Shown piece after piece: positions 48,701-60,663 of a stretch of DNA of 64,000 nt. The DNA is from Isoetes taiwanensis. Its lineage: Eukaryota; Streptophyta; Lycopodiopsida; Isoetales; Isoetaceae. The notes under the pieces are model-generated. The model saw only the letters and a list, made by a program, of their open reading frames with translations, made no database searches and was not told the DNA's origin. Numbering within the stretch: the first letter of the stretch is position 1; each line of letters begins with the position of its first letter. Location: assembly GCA_021234155.1 (NCBI GenBank), contig JAJEKV010000042.1, positions 3,806,995 through 3,870,994 on the forward strand. The letters run 5' to 3'. The position numbers were made by a program, and so were the translations under genes.

Positions 48701-49905
48701 ATTGGAATTCAAAAGCTAGAGCCAAATATCTAGAAGGGCTAGGCTGTAAAGATCTTCACATGCAGGCCTGTGCCTCAGCTGGTAAATATATTTGGAGATC
48801 TGTTATCAATAACCTCAGCCCTTCCTTCCACTTCATCATATTTTGGTTATCTTCCTCTTACCCAGATGGTCATCCTTCAATTCGTCATATCATTCCTGGC
48901 TCTTGTTTCAATGAGTTACATCCAGGGCCTAACACATCTCCTCTGATGAGAAATATTATCATGGCTTGGAATAAGGTATATACATGTTTTGATTATGCTT
49001 CTTTTGATGATCTTAATCTGCAGATGACTATCTTTTGGACTTCAATTCTTAAGAACCATCCTTCTAAGGTCCTAGCTTTGAGACATCCAAGAATTTATAA
49101 GAAATGGTCAGATAAAGGCCTAACTATCATAAATGATCTCTACATCAACAATAAGCTTATGTCATGGACTTTCTTGAGAAATATTATCCAGGGTATCTCT
49201 AGTGACAAGAAGATTTATCTTCATCTCAAATCTATCCTTCCTCATACTTGGTTGAATCAGTTTGTCCCTAAAGCTACTAACTGGTGTTTGAATGGTAAAT
49301 GCTCTTATAAAGTTAGTAGAATTTACTCCATCATTAGCAGATCTGACATCCTCCCTAAAGCCATCTCTAAATGGTCTATTTCTGAGGAGGAAGGTAAAGC
49401 CCTTTTTCAAGAAGTTTGGAATTCTTTCTGCTTCCCTAAGGTGAGCGTTTTCATTTGGTGGCTCATAGCAGTATCCCTAACCTTCAAGTTATCTCAAGGA
49501 GACATTATAGTATTTATGCCCGTTGTCACTCGGGCTGTTTGCTAGAAGAAAGTCTTGATCACAGTTTCTTTTGTCCTTAACTGACTCCTTTTTTGTCTTG
49601 GTTTAGTGATAAATTGAGTGCTCTCTTCCCCTCTATAGTGGATGGTAATTTGCTATCTTACATTCAGAATACATACAGCTTTGCTAACACTATCATGTGC
49701 ATTGCTCTATGGAATATATGGAAAGCTAGGAATAGAATAGTATATGGCAAGAAGAATTTTTCTATCTTTTCGATTAAGATGCATTTCCAGCTGGATGTGG
49801 AATCAACAACTTCTGCTTACAAATGGAAATTTGCTGATAAATATGACAGGAAATGGGATTCTATTGGAGTATTGGTTCTTTTGACTTATTTGTCTCTAAT
49901 TTGAA
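48701..49905 (+). pseudogene. L1 ORF2 C-terminal and zinc-binding region
   Basis: The 452-codon frame from 48187 continues to 49545 through EGLGCKDLHMQ..AS.GKYIW and W..FC.PKVSVFIWWLI, the block preceding the zinc-binding domain in plant LINEs. The Cys/His part follows in another frame (CHSGCLLEESLDHSFF, about 49520-49570), then MCIALWNIWKARNRIVYG (49692-49745). This domain probably binds template RNA. It has the same architecture as the minus-strand fragment at 6470-7255. Confidence 0.8.
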
Positions 49906-50049
49906 TGTTATTGATTCTAATTCTATCTTTCTTGATCTTGATAGTTTATCTGAATCAATGTAAGAGATATGGTGTCGGGGATTTGGAGGACAGTTTCATA
50001 AGGAAAGGTGAAGACATGGGCTTAAATGATTTGATGGAGAGACTTAAGT

Positions 50050-50373
50050 ATGGATAAGGAATGCTTGGATAGAAAAGCAACTTGGGTCAGATTGTTCTGC
50101 AGGGAGGTTGTCCAAGTCTATTGCATGTTTGACTTCGTCTTCATGTATCATTACTATATGTCAGAAGGGCAGTTCACAAGATACAGAAAATTGTACTACA
50201 CTCACAAACTCCTGGCAGATTTGTATGGATCATTGTTATTGCTCAGTGAAACTAAGAACCTTGATTCCTCCTTTGATGAAGCTATTGATCTGACAGTTGA
50301 TCATTATACCTTTGGCTCTGTAGACTCTTTTTACTATTTCTTCAATGCTAAACTTGACTTTCTTTCCTCATAA
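50050..50373 (+). pseudogene. Distal L1 frame of unknown role
   Basis: A 107-codon frame rich in Tyr/Phe/Leu lies between the ORF2 end and the poly(A) tail. It has no domain I recognise. Since it precedes the A-rich tail and lies inside the LINE 3' region it may be decayed ORF2 C-terminus rather than a gene of its own. Confidence 0.3.
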
Positions 50374-50752
50374 ACTAACTCCCTTGCTTTCTTTTCTGGT
50401 TATCCTCTGGAAGTCATGCCCTGCCACTAATTGCTCAATATTAACTCTTCATCTTGAAAGAGTATTTGATTGGCTAAATTATTTTCCAGGTTTTGGTCAC
50501 TTATGGCATTGGAGTTTGGGACTCTTGGTTGGGGTCGAGGTTGGAACGTTGAGCCACTTTTGAAGGGTCATATTCTGTTTTACTTTCAAACTTAAGCGAC
50601 CTGTCTTTCCATTTTTCAGCTTAACAATAAGCCTTTTCCTCTTAAGGGAAGGCTATAGTTACTATGTTTCATATTTCACTACATTCTGCTATGTCTAGCA
50701 GAATCATGTATTGCTTTTCTTGATTAATGAGAAAATCTACTCTTACTCTCTC

Positions 50753-50784
50753 AAAATAAAAAAAATAAAAAAGAAAAAGAGAAG
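50753..50784 (+). other. A-rich tail of the L1 LINE
   Basis: An A-rich run broken by single T/G marks the element's 3' end and the transition to the unrelated mini-LTR cluster. Confidence 0.8.
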
Positions 50785-51111
50785 ACTAACCACTTCTAGC
50801 TATTTCTTAAAAACAATACCTTGTCAAAACGTTGCGTTCCTAACCGACATGCCCTTAACCAACTGGGCAAAACCGTCTAGACGTTTATGAATAGTCACTT
50901 CTACCCATTTATGCTGGTGTCTCGGGAACGCCCCACATGCACATTCAAGGATCGAATACTCGAGCGCTCTACCATGGGCCCGTTACAGTCTCTCCCACTA
51001 GAACTATGCTCGTCCTCGAACATCCAAGGCTATACCATGTCACAATGATTACCAAGTCTTTGCAAATTACCCATGCATATAGGCACCCATGGAGACTCGA
51101 ACTCGAGACCT

Positions 51112-51125
51112 GCTCCGATACCAAA
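51112..51125 (-). other. PBS-like site of the minus-strand mini-LTR element
   Basis: gctccgataccaaa is the reverse complement of tttggtatcggagc, one mismatch from the tRNA-Met primer site, and sits directly next to the LTR at 51126. Confidence 0.75.
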
Positions 51126-51515
51126 TGTAACATTCCTAGCCGACATGCCCTTAGCCAACTGGGCAAAACCATCTAGACGTTTATGAGTAGTCGCTTCTAC
51201 CCGTTTATGCCGGTGTCTCAGGAACGCCCCACAGACACATTCAAGGATCGAATACTCGAGCGGTCTACCATGGGCCCGTTACAGTCTCTCCCACTAGAAC
51301 TACGCTCGTCCTCCAGCATCCAAGGCTATAACATGTCTATATCATACCATATCACAATGATTACCAAGTCTTTGCAGACCCATGGGAGACCGCTCGAGCA
51401 GATCTGGGTGTCGCGTTCCCGAGACACCGGCATAAATGGGTAGAAGCGGCTACTCATAAATGTCTAGACGGTTTTGCCCAGTTGGTTAAGAGCATGTCGG
51501 TTAGGAACGTTACAG

Positions 51516-51530
51516 TTGGTATTAGAGCAG
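51516..51530 (+). other. PBS-like site of a plus-strand mini-LTR element
   Basis: ttggtattagagcag follows the LTR end at 51514. A comparable site, ttgtatcagagtag, follows the LTR at 51826. Confidence 0.75.
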
Positions 51531-52098
51531 GTCTCGAGTTTGAGTCTCCATGGGTGCCTATATGCATGGGTAATTTGCAAAGACTTGGTAATCATTGTGA
51601 CATGGTATGACATAAACATGGTATAGCCTTGGATGCTCGAGGACGAGCATAGTTCTAGTGGGAGAGGCTGTAATGGGCCCATGGTAGACCGCTCGAGTAT
51701 TCGATCCTTGAATGTGCCTGTGTGGCGTTCCCGAGACACCGGCATAAATGGGTAGAAACGACTACTCATAAACATCTAGACGGTTTTGCCCAGTTAGTCA
51801 AGGGCATGTCGGTTAGGAACGTTATATTTTGTATCAGAGTAGGGCGAGTTCGAGTCTCCATGGGGGCAAAGTATGACTTGGAATACCGTTGGACGGTAGG
51901 TCATGACTTGGTCTATGATGCTCGAGGACGAGCATAGTTCTAGTGGGAGAGATTGTAACGGACCCATGGGAGACCGCTCGAGCAGATCTGGGTGTTGCGT
52001 TCCCGAGACACCGGCATAAATGGGTAGAAGCGACTACTCATAAATGTCTAGCCAGTTTTGCCCAGTTGGTTAAGGGCATGTCGATTAGGAACGTCACA

Positions 52099-53101
52099 GT
52101 TGGTCAGAGCATAGTTGGATCCTTGGATGTATGATAGCGAAGTCTAGATTCAAGTTGAGGTTGTTGGATTATGCTAATAGTATTCAATTGAATATATGTG
52201 GAGATGACGGCCTTAGAGGAGGCGTGACAAATTGTTTTATGAAGGTATGTGAAACTGATGACATGATATTTCTATAATCTTGGTTGATTTTCTATCCTAC
52301 AAAGCAGATAAGCTAGACAAATGTACTTCATCAAGGGGCTAACTTTGATTTAGGGTTGCCAATGTGCGCATAGCATGGAAGTGATGCTTGAGGGAGATTA
52401 AGTTACAGGTATTGCATTTCACTTTGGTAACCACTCCTTATAGTGCATGGTTGGGGCTGACCTAGGTCGGCCCTAAAAGCCGAGCGTTTCCGACCTAGGT
52501 CAGAGTCGGCCTAATCCGACCCACGGTCGGATGGGTCATAAAACAAAAAAAAAAAAAATTTCCCCCCTTCTCTCTATTGCATTTCGTGGGTCCAAAAACA
52601 GCAGGAACAGAGCATTTTCGAGGAGATTTGGCAGCCGAAATCTATTCCTGAGTGCTCCTACTCTCTGTTTTGATCATTGGAAGCACTGGACATTGCCAAA
52701 TCCGGCCAGGGCATCGCCAAATCCGAGCTCCAGGTACCTTCTTCTACTGGAAACTAGTCTTAGATGCTTGTAAATGTAAATGCACTGTTCCATTCAGCCG
52801 ATTAGGGAATAGATTAACTAAGTGTTGTGAATGTGAAGGTTGAAAGAAGACCCACTGGAATAAATGGCTTGCACGCATCCATAGCTCAGATCTTAAGAAT
52901 GTTGCACGGTAATGGAAGGGGCTATTCAGAACCTAACCTGAAATCACAGGTATCTTGTCAAGAACATGCATATTATCTAATAGATTGAGATGGCTATAAG
53001 GATCTTCATAAATCGAATGAAGAAAAATGATGTGCTTCTGGTTGTTTTGCAGGATAATATGGGCTCTATATGACATGAACAGAAACAAATGTCCTCACTG
53101 T
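52099..53101. other. Intergenic, with a GTCGG-rich palindromic patch
   Basis: At 52459-52531 the motif gtcgg and the palindrome gacctaggtc recur (52459, 52490), making a small GC-rich inverted-repeat patch followed by a run of A at 52543-52557. The rest shows no recognised gene; two short + frames (52531-52843) overlap and have no domain. Confidence 0.4.
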
Positions 53102-53604
53102 TGTTAGTCCTGTGCCTCCTGGTACAGGACTATTCATGCATACAACGGACCAGGTCAAGCTCAAGGATCTTCAGTCAGCCACGGGTCAGCCATCAAAGGC
53201 TCAGCAGAAGCCCAAGCAGCAGACCACGCAGTCAAAGCCTGTGGCTGTCAACAAGAGGCGCCGCTCAGACAAGTGACGGCCCGTCACCGCCCGCGTCAGC
53301 GTCAGCGTGATTCTAGGCACTTCAAGAGGCACCGCCAACATTCCTGCAAATCAGGCCTCCTTCCAGGAGTCGGCACCGAGATCAGTCAGAGTGTCTATAT
53401 TGGGCCCAAGGCCATTGTACTATATATATGAGTAGAACTAGCACATGAGTTTTTAGATGAGTTTTGAGTCTTGTCTCCTTTCAGTTTTCTCTCTATTGCG
53501 AGAGCTCATGTATGTTCATCATTGATATCAAGGAAGCTTATCATTTTCCTCTCATTTGTTCTGTTTTCTTCTTTTTCTTCTCTTTTTGCAAATCCCGCGT
53601 GACA
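53102..53604 (+). repeat. 5' LTR of the gypsy element
   Basis: Starts tgttagtcctgtgcctcc. It carries a TATA box (tactatatatatgag, about 53419-53433) and probably ends at tgaca (53604); the 3' boundary is approximate. The same sequence, with many CAG/CTG-associated differences, begins the 3' LTR. Confidence 0.85.
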
Positions 53605-53735
53605 TAGTCCCCCGGACTCTCCTGTTAGATCCACGGGTCCTCACAGAGGGCTGTCTTCCAGGAGTTCCCGAACCCGGACCCCCAAACAATGGCCGCCACT
53701 GCCGGTCTGATTCCATCCTACTTTCTTCTGTCGCC

Positions 53736-54910
53736 ATGTCTGTCCGTAATTTCACGCCAGAAGAACTCCTTTCTCAGACGGCCTCTCGCTTGGAGCGCCA
53801 TCAGCGTCGGGAAACTGTTCGCGACATGTATGGATCTGCTTATGACATAGAGGGAGGCCATCTTCGGTCTAGGGCTCAGTCAGCGCCACCCACCCCTCGT
53901 GTCCTGTCTCGTCCCAGTTCCCCGCCCCAAGCGTGCAAACATTGCTCACAACCTCAGTCCCCTCATCACTATCAGGAGCCTTATCAGGCTCAACCTTCTC
54001 AACCGTACTTTCATACCCCTGAACATGCCTACATCCATCATTCTTCAGGCCATACGCCTCTTCCTTCACAACCATCATCTCCCCCGGGTGGGCACGGCTA
54101 TCCACACGTCTCCTTTGCGCCTACCCAGGAATATCCTTTCCCTACGTTTCCCACTGCCCTTCCTGTTTACAACCTTACAGATCTCAAAACCAATGCTCCA
54201 GCTACTTCAGTTTCTCAACCACAGTCACCCCTTCATCAGGGTCCTTCAGGCACCATGCCACATCCAACTCAACCTCAATATCCTCACTATACTGTTCCTG
54301 TCCAGCCCAGCACTTTTACATCTACCTTTCAGGACTACGGCCGACTTATCCCACCTTTGGCAACACGAAAGGCAAACCGTTAGACCAAAGTGCTCAGGCC
54401 CACATGGAAGAATTTGAGGCTCTAGCTGTCCTAAATGGTCATGCGCAACCTCAACTGAAATTCTACATCTTTTCCACCACCCTGCGTGGCTCTCCTCATC
54501 AATGGCTCATGTCCAACAAAAGCCATTGGAAACAAGATCGGGTCCTAAATGCGAACTGCTTTTACGTCTCATTATGGAACCACGGATGATGATCAACTTC
54601 ATCTCAAGCAACTCAATGAACTTCAACAAGAGCCCACAGTTCAGCCCCGATTTTCGGGATCGACTTCATTCTCGCTAAGTAAGCTCAAGGAGTACCCCAC
54701 ACGTGAGCCGTTTTGGTCCGGTTTCTCCAAGGACTTCCTCCAAATTATTCGACTCATGACTGAATACCAAGGTCCCAAGACTTTGGAGCAAAGCTATCGA
54801 CCTTGTCAATCACTCATCCAATGTTTCCTCCCGAGGCGTGGCTCTTCAAGAGCTCCCCGCTCATTCCACCCATGTGGTTCCCGCAGCGGCCGTTCAGCCT
54901 CAACACGCTA
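53736..54910 (+). pseudogene. Gypsy gag, N-terminal and core
   Basis: The ATG at 53736 (MSVRNFTPEELLSQTASRL) opens a long Pro/Gln/Ser/His-rich region to about 54350. After a frame change the retrotransposon gag core follows: HMEEFEALAVLNGHAQPQL and FYIFSTTLRGSPHQWLMS at 54403-54510, then NELQQEPT and KLKEYPTREPFW in a further frame. It would assemble the particle. The Pro/His-rich N-terminal extension is long for a gypsy gag. Confidence 0.75.
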
Positions 54911-54934
54911 ATCCACAATGCGAGCAAATCACGG

Positions 54935-55267
54935 TGCCATATTTGCAAATACCAAGGCCATTTGGCAAATGAGTGCAACTCCACCAATGGCCCACCTCAT
55001 TGCAAGCGATGCAACATGTGCAATCATGCCGCGGAAGAGTGCACTTTCGCACTCATCCCACACCGCTCCGCAACAAAATGGTTTATCAAGTGCAAACCAC
55101 ACCTCAGAACAATCGCACTATCGCCAGCCACCACTTCAGCCCAACCCACTCAACTCTATCAGCAAGAATGGGGAAACCACGGGGATCCAACCCACGCCCT
55201 CCTTTTGATCCTTCCAAAGCTTCGGTGTTATCACCGCCAAGAATGGGGTCATACCACCACGGCGTGT
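54935..55267 (+). pseudogene. Gag zinc-knuckle array (three units, third altered)
   Basis: Within one 183-codon frame (54803-55354) are CHICKYQGHLANEC (54935-54976), CKRCNMCNHAAEEC (55001-55042) and CYHRQEWGHTTTAC (55226-55267). The first two fit C-x2-C-x4-H-x4-C. The third has Arg in place of the second Cys. Such knuckles bind element RNA. Confidence 0.8.
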
Positions 55268-56074
55268 CCTCAACTTCCACAAGTTCAGTACGGCTTCGGG
55301 CACAAATCAGACCACCTCGGTCCGCCTCCACGGCTTACCAACTCGGATTGCTAATGGCAAACAAGGCCCGAGACCAGTTCTTAAGAAGCCACCAAGAGCG
55401 CCTCGGCAATCACGCTATCAACCAGCTCCAAAGAAATCAACCTCACCGGATCAACAAGCACAAGAGGAAATTTTTCGGGCACTTAATCCTCCAAATCCAA
55501 AGAAATCAAATTGGGTTGGTTTAGTTTCACGCCGCACCAAGGCATCACGCCCCTTGACCATTATTCCGAATGGCACGCAACCCGCCTTTTGCAAATGACA
55601 CCATTCCTCATGAGGACGAAAAAGGTTCACTTTGCACCGACTTGAGAAGCTCATGCCACATGTCATGCCAAAAGTTCGACAAAGCATTTTGAACCTCATG
55701 CAAAGGCCAAGGCCGCACATTGGCAAATGTTCATGCCACCACTAGAGCTCAACAAAGACAAGATACCCCTTCCACATCTCAACCTCCACGCCTCGGGCGT
55801 ATCCCAATATTGCTTCCGCCGAGGTTGACTTACTCAAAGAAGTTGTTTGCTTCATCACTACCACGCACTCCAAAGACCGATTGGAACCAAAGCAGATCCT
55901 TTTTCTCATGTGCCTCTCGAACTCCAAGAGGAGCTAGCCAAGATCAAAATTCCTTTAAGCTTGGCCACCATTTTGAAACTCTGTCCTGCTCTCAAGGACC
56001 AGTTTACCACTCCCAACCTGCTTTAGTTGGGGCTGTAGCTACCTCTACACCCACGGTCCATGCCACGGTGGGTA

Positions 56075-56400
56075 ATCGACAAAGTCAACCATGTCCAAAT
56101 AGATGGAGGTAGCGCAATCAATCTCATCACGGATAAACTCCGCAAAACAAATGGGCATCACACAACTCTTTAGTTGCCCCATATGACATCAAGTTGGCTA
56201 ATGGCCATATCACGCGACCTCAAGGCGCCACACCTCTTCTTCACATCAACATCGGATCTCCGCTTCCCATGGAATTTGGAGTTTGGAAAGTCGGGCGAAG
56301 ATCCGTGACTATGAAATGTTGGTCGGCAGATCTTTTCTCCGCCAGGCAAAGAGTATCCATTACCGGGCCACGCGGACCGCTTAGTCATCAATTGATGGTC
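56075..56400 (+). pseudogene. Gypsy aspartic protease region
   Basis: VQIDGGSAINLI (about 56093-56128) is the active-site block in the DGG(S/A) form typical of Tat/Athila-like pol. Downstream frames are fragmented; the usual second half of the domain is only faintly visible around 56200-56400. Confidence 0.6.
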
Positions 56401-57079
56401 ATCTCAATGCCACCATGGACTTGCAAACAGGCGGGGATCATTTCTGTTGACAATGCGGAACCCTCTCTCGCATAATGCATTCTCAAGAAGCTCGGAATAT
56501 TTATCAAGTTCGTGCTCCACCGCGAAGTGCCCCCACATCCTACCCCGAATATGCCGATCCTTGGGGAGAAATGACTCTTGATCGTGACCGGTGTGGCTGC
56601 TTTGCTTGACCCCTACCCTCCTTGCAATCGAATCCAACGCGTTGATCACTTTTCAGCCGGGCGGAACATCCCGCAACTCCCCGTTGATGTACACGCCGTC
56701 ATGAAGCAACCTCTCGCCGGATGAAACCGCAACCCCTCTTTTTCACCACGCAAAGTGCCACGCATCCGGGTTATGCTCCAACCTCCGCGCACACATTGTC
56801 CAGGATAACCGGGTAATACCCCATATTCGGACTCGGGAAGTCGAGATTGTGGACGGGGCAACAATCAACCCGTCCGCGATTCTTTGCAAATCTTCCTTCT
56901 CCTTATCGTAATTGGGCCGCCAAGCTGTTCAAAAATTCAAACACATTTTTGCCCGAGTTACGAGATCTTCTGGGGAATCAATAAAAGCTTGGGGAACTCA
57001 CCATTCCTACCAAATCGATGCACGACCGATTAGCAGCAACGATGCGATGCCGCTCAACCCTACTACCGCGGATGATGGG

Positions 57080-58330
57080 CCAAGGCGGAAATTGACAAAC
57101 TCCTTGTCGCGGGTTTGATCTATGAGGTCAAACATTCTCAATGGGTGAGCCCCATCGCCATTGCCCTTAAACACAATGGTAAGATCCGCTGGCATTGTGG
57201 ACTATCTGAACTCAATCGTGCCACGGAGCGTGATCATTTTCCACTTCCCTTCACGCACCGTGTTCCGAAGAGGTGGCCGGACATGAGATGTACTCCTTCA
57301 TGGATGGTTTTTCCGCTATAATCGATCTCAATCAAAGAATCGATCAACTCAAGACCACTTTCACCACCCGGTAAGGGCACTTTTGCCTACAAGGTGGTTC
57401 CTTTTGGATTATCAAACTCTCCATCAACGCTTTCAACGATCATGCTCTCGGTTTTCATGATTTCATGAAGGAAAATCCCTTCTTGCAAATTTTTCAAGAT
57501 GACTTCTCGCCCTACGATTACCATGGCTGACCATTTGGATAAATTGGAACTTCGTCTTCCGTAAATGTGATGAGTCCGGCATTAGTCTCAATCCCGAGAA
57601 ATGCACCTTTTAAGGTCACCTCTGGTGTTCTGTTAGGCCATGTTGTCGCAAAAAAGGGTATCACCACGTATCCCCGCCAAAATCGGTTAGTGCTCAAGGC
57701 TCAAGCACCGGCCAATATCAAGGAGACACGCTCTTTCCGGGTAAGGTCAATTATTACTCCACCTTCATACCGGACTAGCGACCATTGCAGATCCCATTCA
57801 TAAACTCACGGGGGTGAAATCTACCCGGGCTTGGAATTCCCGGCGGATCTTTGCTTTCAACAGTGAAGCTTTTGCTTACTTTCGTGCACCGGTTCTTGTT
57901 CCTCCTCAATGGGACAAGCCCTTTCACGCTCATGTCGATGTCTCCGGCGTTTGCTATTGGAGCTGTTCTTTCTCAAGAATATGATGCGCGACACCGACAA
58001 ACCAAATCGCTTCACGCCACCCGAAACTCAATTCTGGCGGAGCGCAACTATTCTCGCCATGGAGCGTGAAGCTTTGGGTCTCATTTTACGTGTCCAACGC
58101 TCCGTCATTACCTTTTGGGCAGTCAAATCAAGTTCTTTGTGGACCACCAAGCACTCCTCTATTTGGTCAACAAGTCCACGCCCACGGGCGCATTGCTCGT
58201 TGGGTCCTTCTTCTCCAAGAATTTGCTCCTTTTGAAATCGCTCATAAAAGGCGGCAAATCTCATGTCGCTTCCGGATTATCTTTCACGCATCCACACGAT
58301 GATCCCTCAACCGGAGTCTCGTGACGCCTT
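57080..58330 (+). pseudogene. Gypsy reverse transcriptase and RNase H, decayed
   Basis: RT blocks in order: VKHSQWVSPIAIALKHNGKI and SELNRATERDHFPLPF (57118-57260), VVPFGLSNSPST (about 57392), and the catalytic LQIFQDDFSPYD (Asp-Asp at 57498-57503). RNase H follows: PFHAHVDVSG (about 57922), a REALGLIL stretch, and IKFFVDHQALLYLV (58129-58170). The frames change several times. Core acidic residues of RT and the DHQAL block of RNase H are visible, so the order is certain although no single frame is open. Confidence 0.75.
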
Positions 58331-58479
58331 TCCCGATGCTCGGCTCTTTTTAGTCACGGCAACACCACATTGGTTCCATGATTTTCAGCCAGACTCCCCT
58401 CACGGGTGCCCTTCCACCCGAAGACGAGACGCTCTCTCCCGCCAAGCCGCAATCCCGTGCCGCCATCAATTTCTCCAGA

Positions 58480-59660
58480 GGTCCGTGACTACACCATGGT
58501 TAAGGGACATCTCTACAAAAGGGTAAGGACACCATCCTTCGGCGGCGTGTTCTACCTCATGAAGTTCCGTGATATTGTTCGAGAAGCTCATCAAGGGCTA
58601 GGTGGTGGTCATTTTCATGGTGACACCACAAAGACGCCAAAAATCCTTCTCACTGGGTATTATTGGCCCACTCTTCAAAGATGCTCACGCCACGCCAAGA
58701 CGCGTGTGACGCTTTGTCAGCGGGTGGGGCGCCCACGCCCGTGGCGCTCTTCCCTTGACGCCCGGCCGCCACGCCACTTCCCTTCAAAGAAATGGGGAAT
58801 GGACTTTGTGGGACCTATAGATCCTCCCCGCGGCACACGTGCTTCGCTTACATTCTCCGGTTCTCACCGACTACGCTACCAAATGGGCGGAAGCTTGTGC
58901 ACTTCCGGCACAACACTGCGGCAAGCCGCTAGGGTCCTCTATCAACAAATTATCACGCTGATTCTACCGCTGCCCCACCTGAGCTGGTCAAGGACCGTGG
59001 TGTTCATTTCATCAATCATACTATCAAGGAGCCGACGGATTATCTCCTCGATACATCATCACAAGAGCACACCTTACTATCCTCAAGGTAATGGTTTAGC
59101 GTAAAAGCACCAACAAAACTCGGTCACCATTCTCAAGAAAATTTGTGACGCTTCCCGCATTGCATTAGCGCAGACAAAACTTCCCATCGTTGTTTTTGGG
59201 CCTACAATACTTGTTTCAAGATTGCTACCGGTCACACTCCTTTTAAATTGGTTTATGGTCGAAGCTCTCATGCCGCTTTGAATACATCCTTCCAACACTC
59301 GCTTTTTCAATCAAGCACGCTCATAATCCACCCGCCGCCTCAAAGAAAGGGTCTATCAATTAGAACAGTTGGATGAACTTCAAGGGATGCTTATATTCGT
59401 GTTCTTCATGGACAACAGGTTGCAAAAATCTTTACATGACAAACGTCCCAAGACAAAAACATTCAAAGAAGGCGATTTGGTTCTTCTTTATGATTCCGTG
59501 TACAAAAATTTTCCGGTAAACTCAAGTTTCGTTGGCTTGGCCCTTATCAAATTGTTCAAGTGGTTAGACCAAGCGTTTTCCAACCGGGCAGAGTTAGATG
59601 GCACTCCATTACCTACATTCGTTAATGGTTTTCGCCTCAAAGCATTTCATCACACGTAAA
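58480..59660 (+). pseudogene. Gypsy integrase, decayed
   Basis: The zinc-binding region (TGYYWPTLQRCSRHAKT) is followed by the core KKWGMDFVGPIDPPRG (first Asp, about 58788) and KDRGVHFINH (second Asp, about 58990). STPYYPQGNGLA comes just before a stop at 59100, where the catalytic Glu normally follows. HTPFKLVYGRSSHAALNTSF and the C-terminal FKEGDLVLLYDS / ELDGTPLPTFVNGFRLKAF (59463-59650) close pol. There is no chromodomain. Confidence 0.78.
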
Positions 59661-60663
59661 GTTTAAAATCAACAAATAGATACAGTTCAAGAAGCAAACA
59701 CCACGTAAAGTGACTAGAAAGGCGGCATATTCTATTATAGTGGAGATTTTTTACAAAATGTGGGCGCAAACCAGCTATTTCCGCTTATGGGCACTGCCCT
59801 ATATAAAAAAACGGGCTCGAGCCCATCTACTAAGTCCTAAGAGGAAAAACCCTCTACTCCGGGTTCGGGCTTGCAGGTGATGCAGAGGAGATGGTAGAGG
59901 TTCTCGCCAGATCCCAAATAAGGTGCGAACCACCTCCATCCCGTTGGTCTTCTGCCGGGATGTTCAGCCATCCCGCACACCAGCCGCCCATTCAATGCCA
60001 CGGTTGTGTGGCAGCCCGAGATCCGCATAATTCATCTTGCGGGTAATCCACTCGGCGGACAGCCCGGGCATAGTGCGGTCCTCGTTCAAACCAGCAGCAG
60101 CCATCTTCGAGCGCCATCGGATGCCTTCGTTACTCCCTGTTAAGTCTTATATAGCCAATCGAGGAACTCCTTGTCGACGCGTGGACCAATCACACAAATC
60201 GCCAACGTGTTTGCAATGCAAGGCTTTGTTTTCTAAAATGAGAATCTTTTCCCCACCGCATATCTAGCCATGGTACCTTCCGACACATTCCTTTTAATGA
60301 TATCCCACTTCGAGTCGCTTTGCATTGAATGCAATTCCTTCTTTTCACGCTCCGGTAAACATTAATGTGTGTCCTTTGCCCACCTGTCACCTCCAATCCT
60401 TCTTTCACATCTCATCCTCACCGCTCATTGCTTCCCCTTACGTTTTGGGGACTTAGCCAAATTTTTGCCTCTCAATACACTTCTTGGCATCTTTTCGACA
60501 CCGCACCATCCACGGCACCGGTTTCACCCTCTTCATACCTCTTAAGCCTCCGGTTATTAGCCCTAAAACCTTTTCGCTTTTCTTCTAGCCCTTGTCCTCC
60601 GTTAACTTTCGACTTTCGTCCCTCCGCCTTTGAATCACTCTTAGTTTTACGCAAATCGTTACC
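59661..60663. other. Non-coding spacer inside the gypsy element
   Basis: No recognised domain on either strand between the end of pol and the next long frame. The minus-strand frame at 60472-60888 is the shadow of Lys/Arg-rich complement and lacks a motif. Confidence 0.4.

Larger units (their letters stand above)
40841..50784 (+). mobile_element. L1-type LINE, split by a copia element, with poly(A) tail
   Basis: Pieces in order: endonuclease N-terminus (40841-41109); copia insertion (41110-46497); endonuclease C-terminus (46498-46880); reverse transcriptase (about 47500-48700); zinc-binding and C-terminal region (49390-50373); 3' UTR; A-rich tail aaaataaaaaaaataaaaaag (50753-50784). Removing the copia element leaves about 4.6 kb, a usual length for ORF2 plus 3' UTR. 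Stops and frameshifts make it inactive. The 5' leader and first ORF lie at 40168-40795. Confidence 0.85.
50830..52098. mobile_element. Head-to-head cluster of TRIM-like mini-LTR elements
   Basis: Five LTR copies of about 140-158 bp are present: two on the minus strand (50830-50987, 51126-51283) and three on the plus strand (51377-51514, 51669-51826, 51954-52098). In plus orientation each runs from TGTAA(C/T)GG(G/A)CCCATGG to GGAACGT(T/C)(A/C)(C/T)A. Between LTRs lie 130-155-bp internal segments with a PBS-like ttggtattagagca after the LTR and a purine tract tctagtgggagag before the next. There is no coding capacity. These are the hallmarks of terminal-repeat retrotransposons in miniature, arranged as an inverted pair of LTR-int-LTR chains joined at about 51377. 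Confidence 0.85.

Noticed and set aside
50850-52134. Short frames repeated in the mini-LTR cluster
   Set aside because: They recur because the LTRs recur and exist in both orientations; TRIM elements are non-coding.
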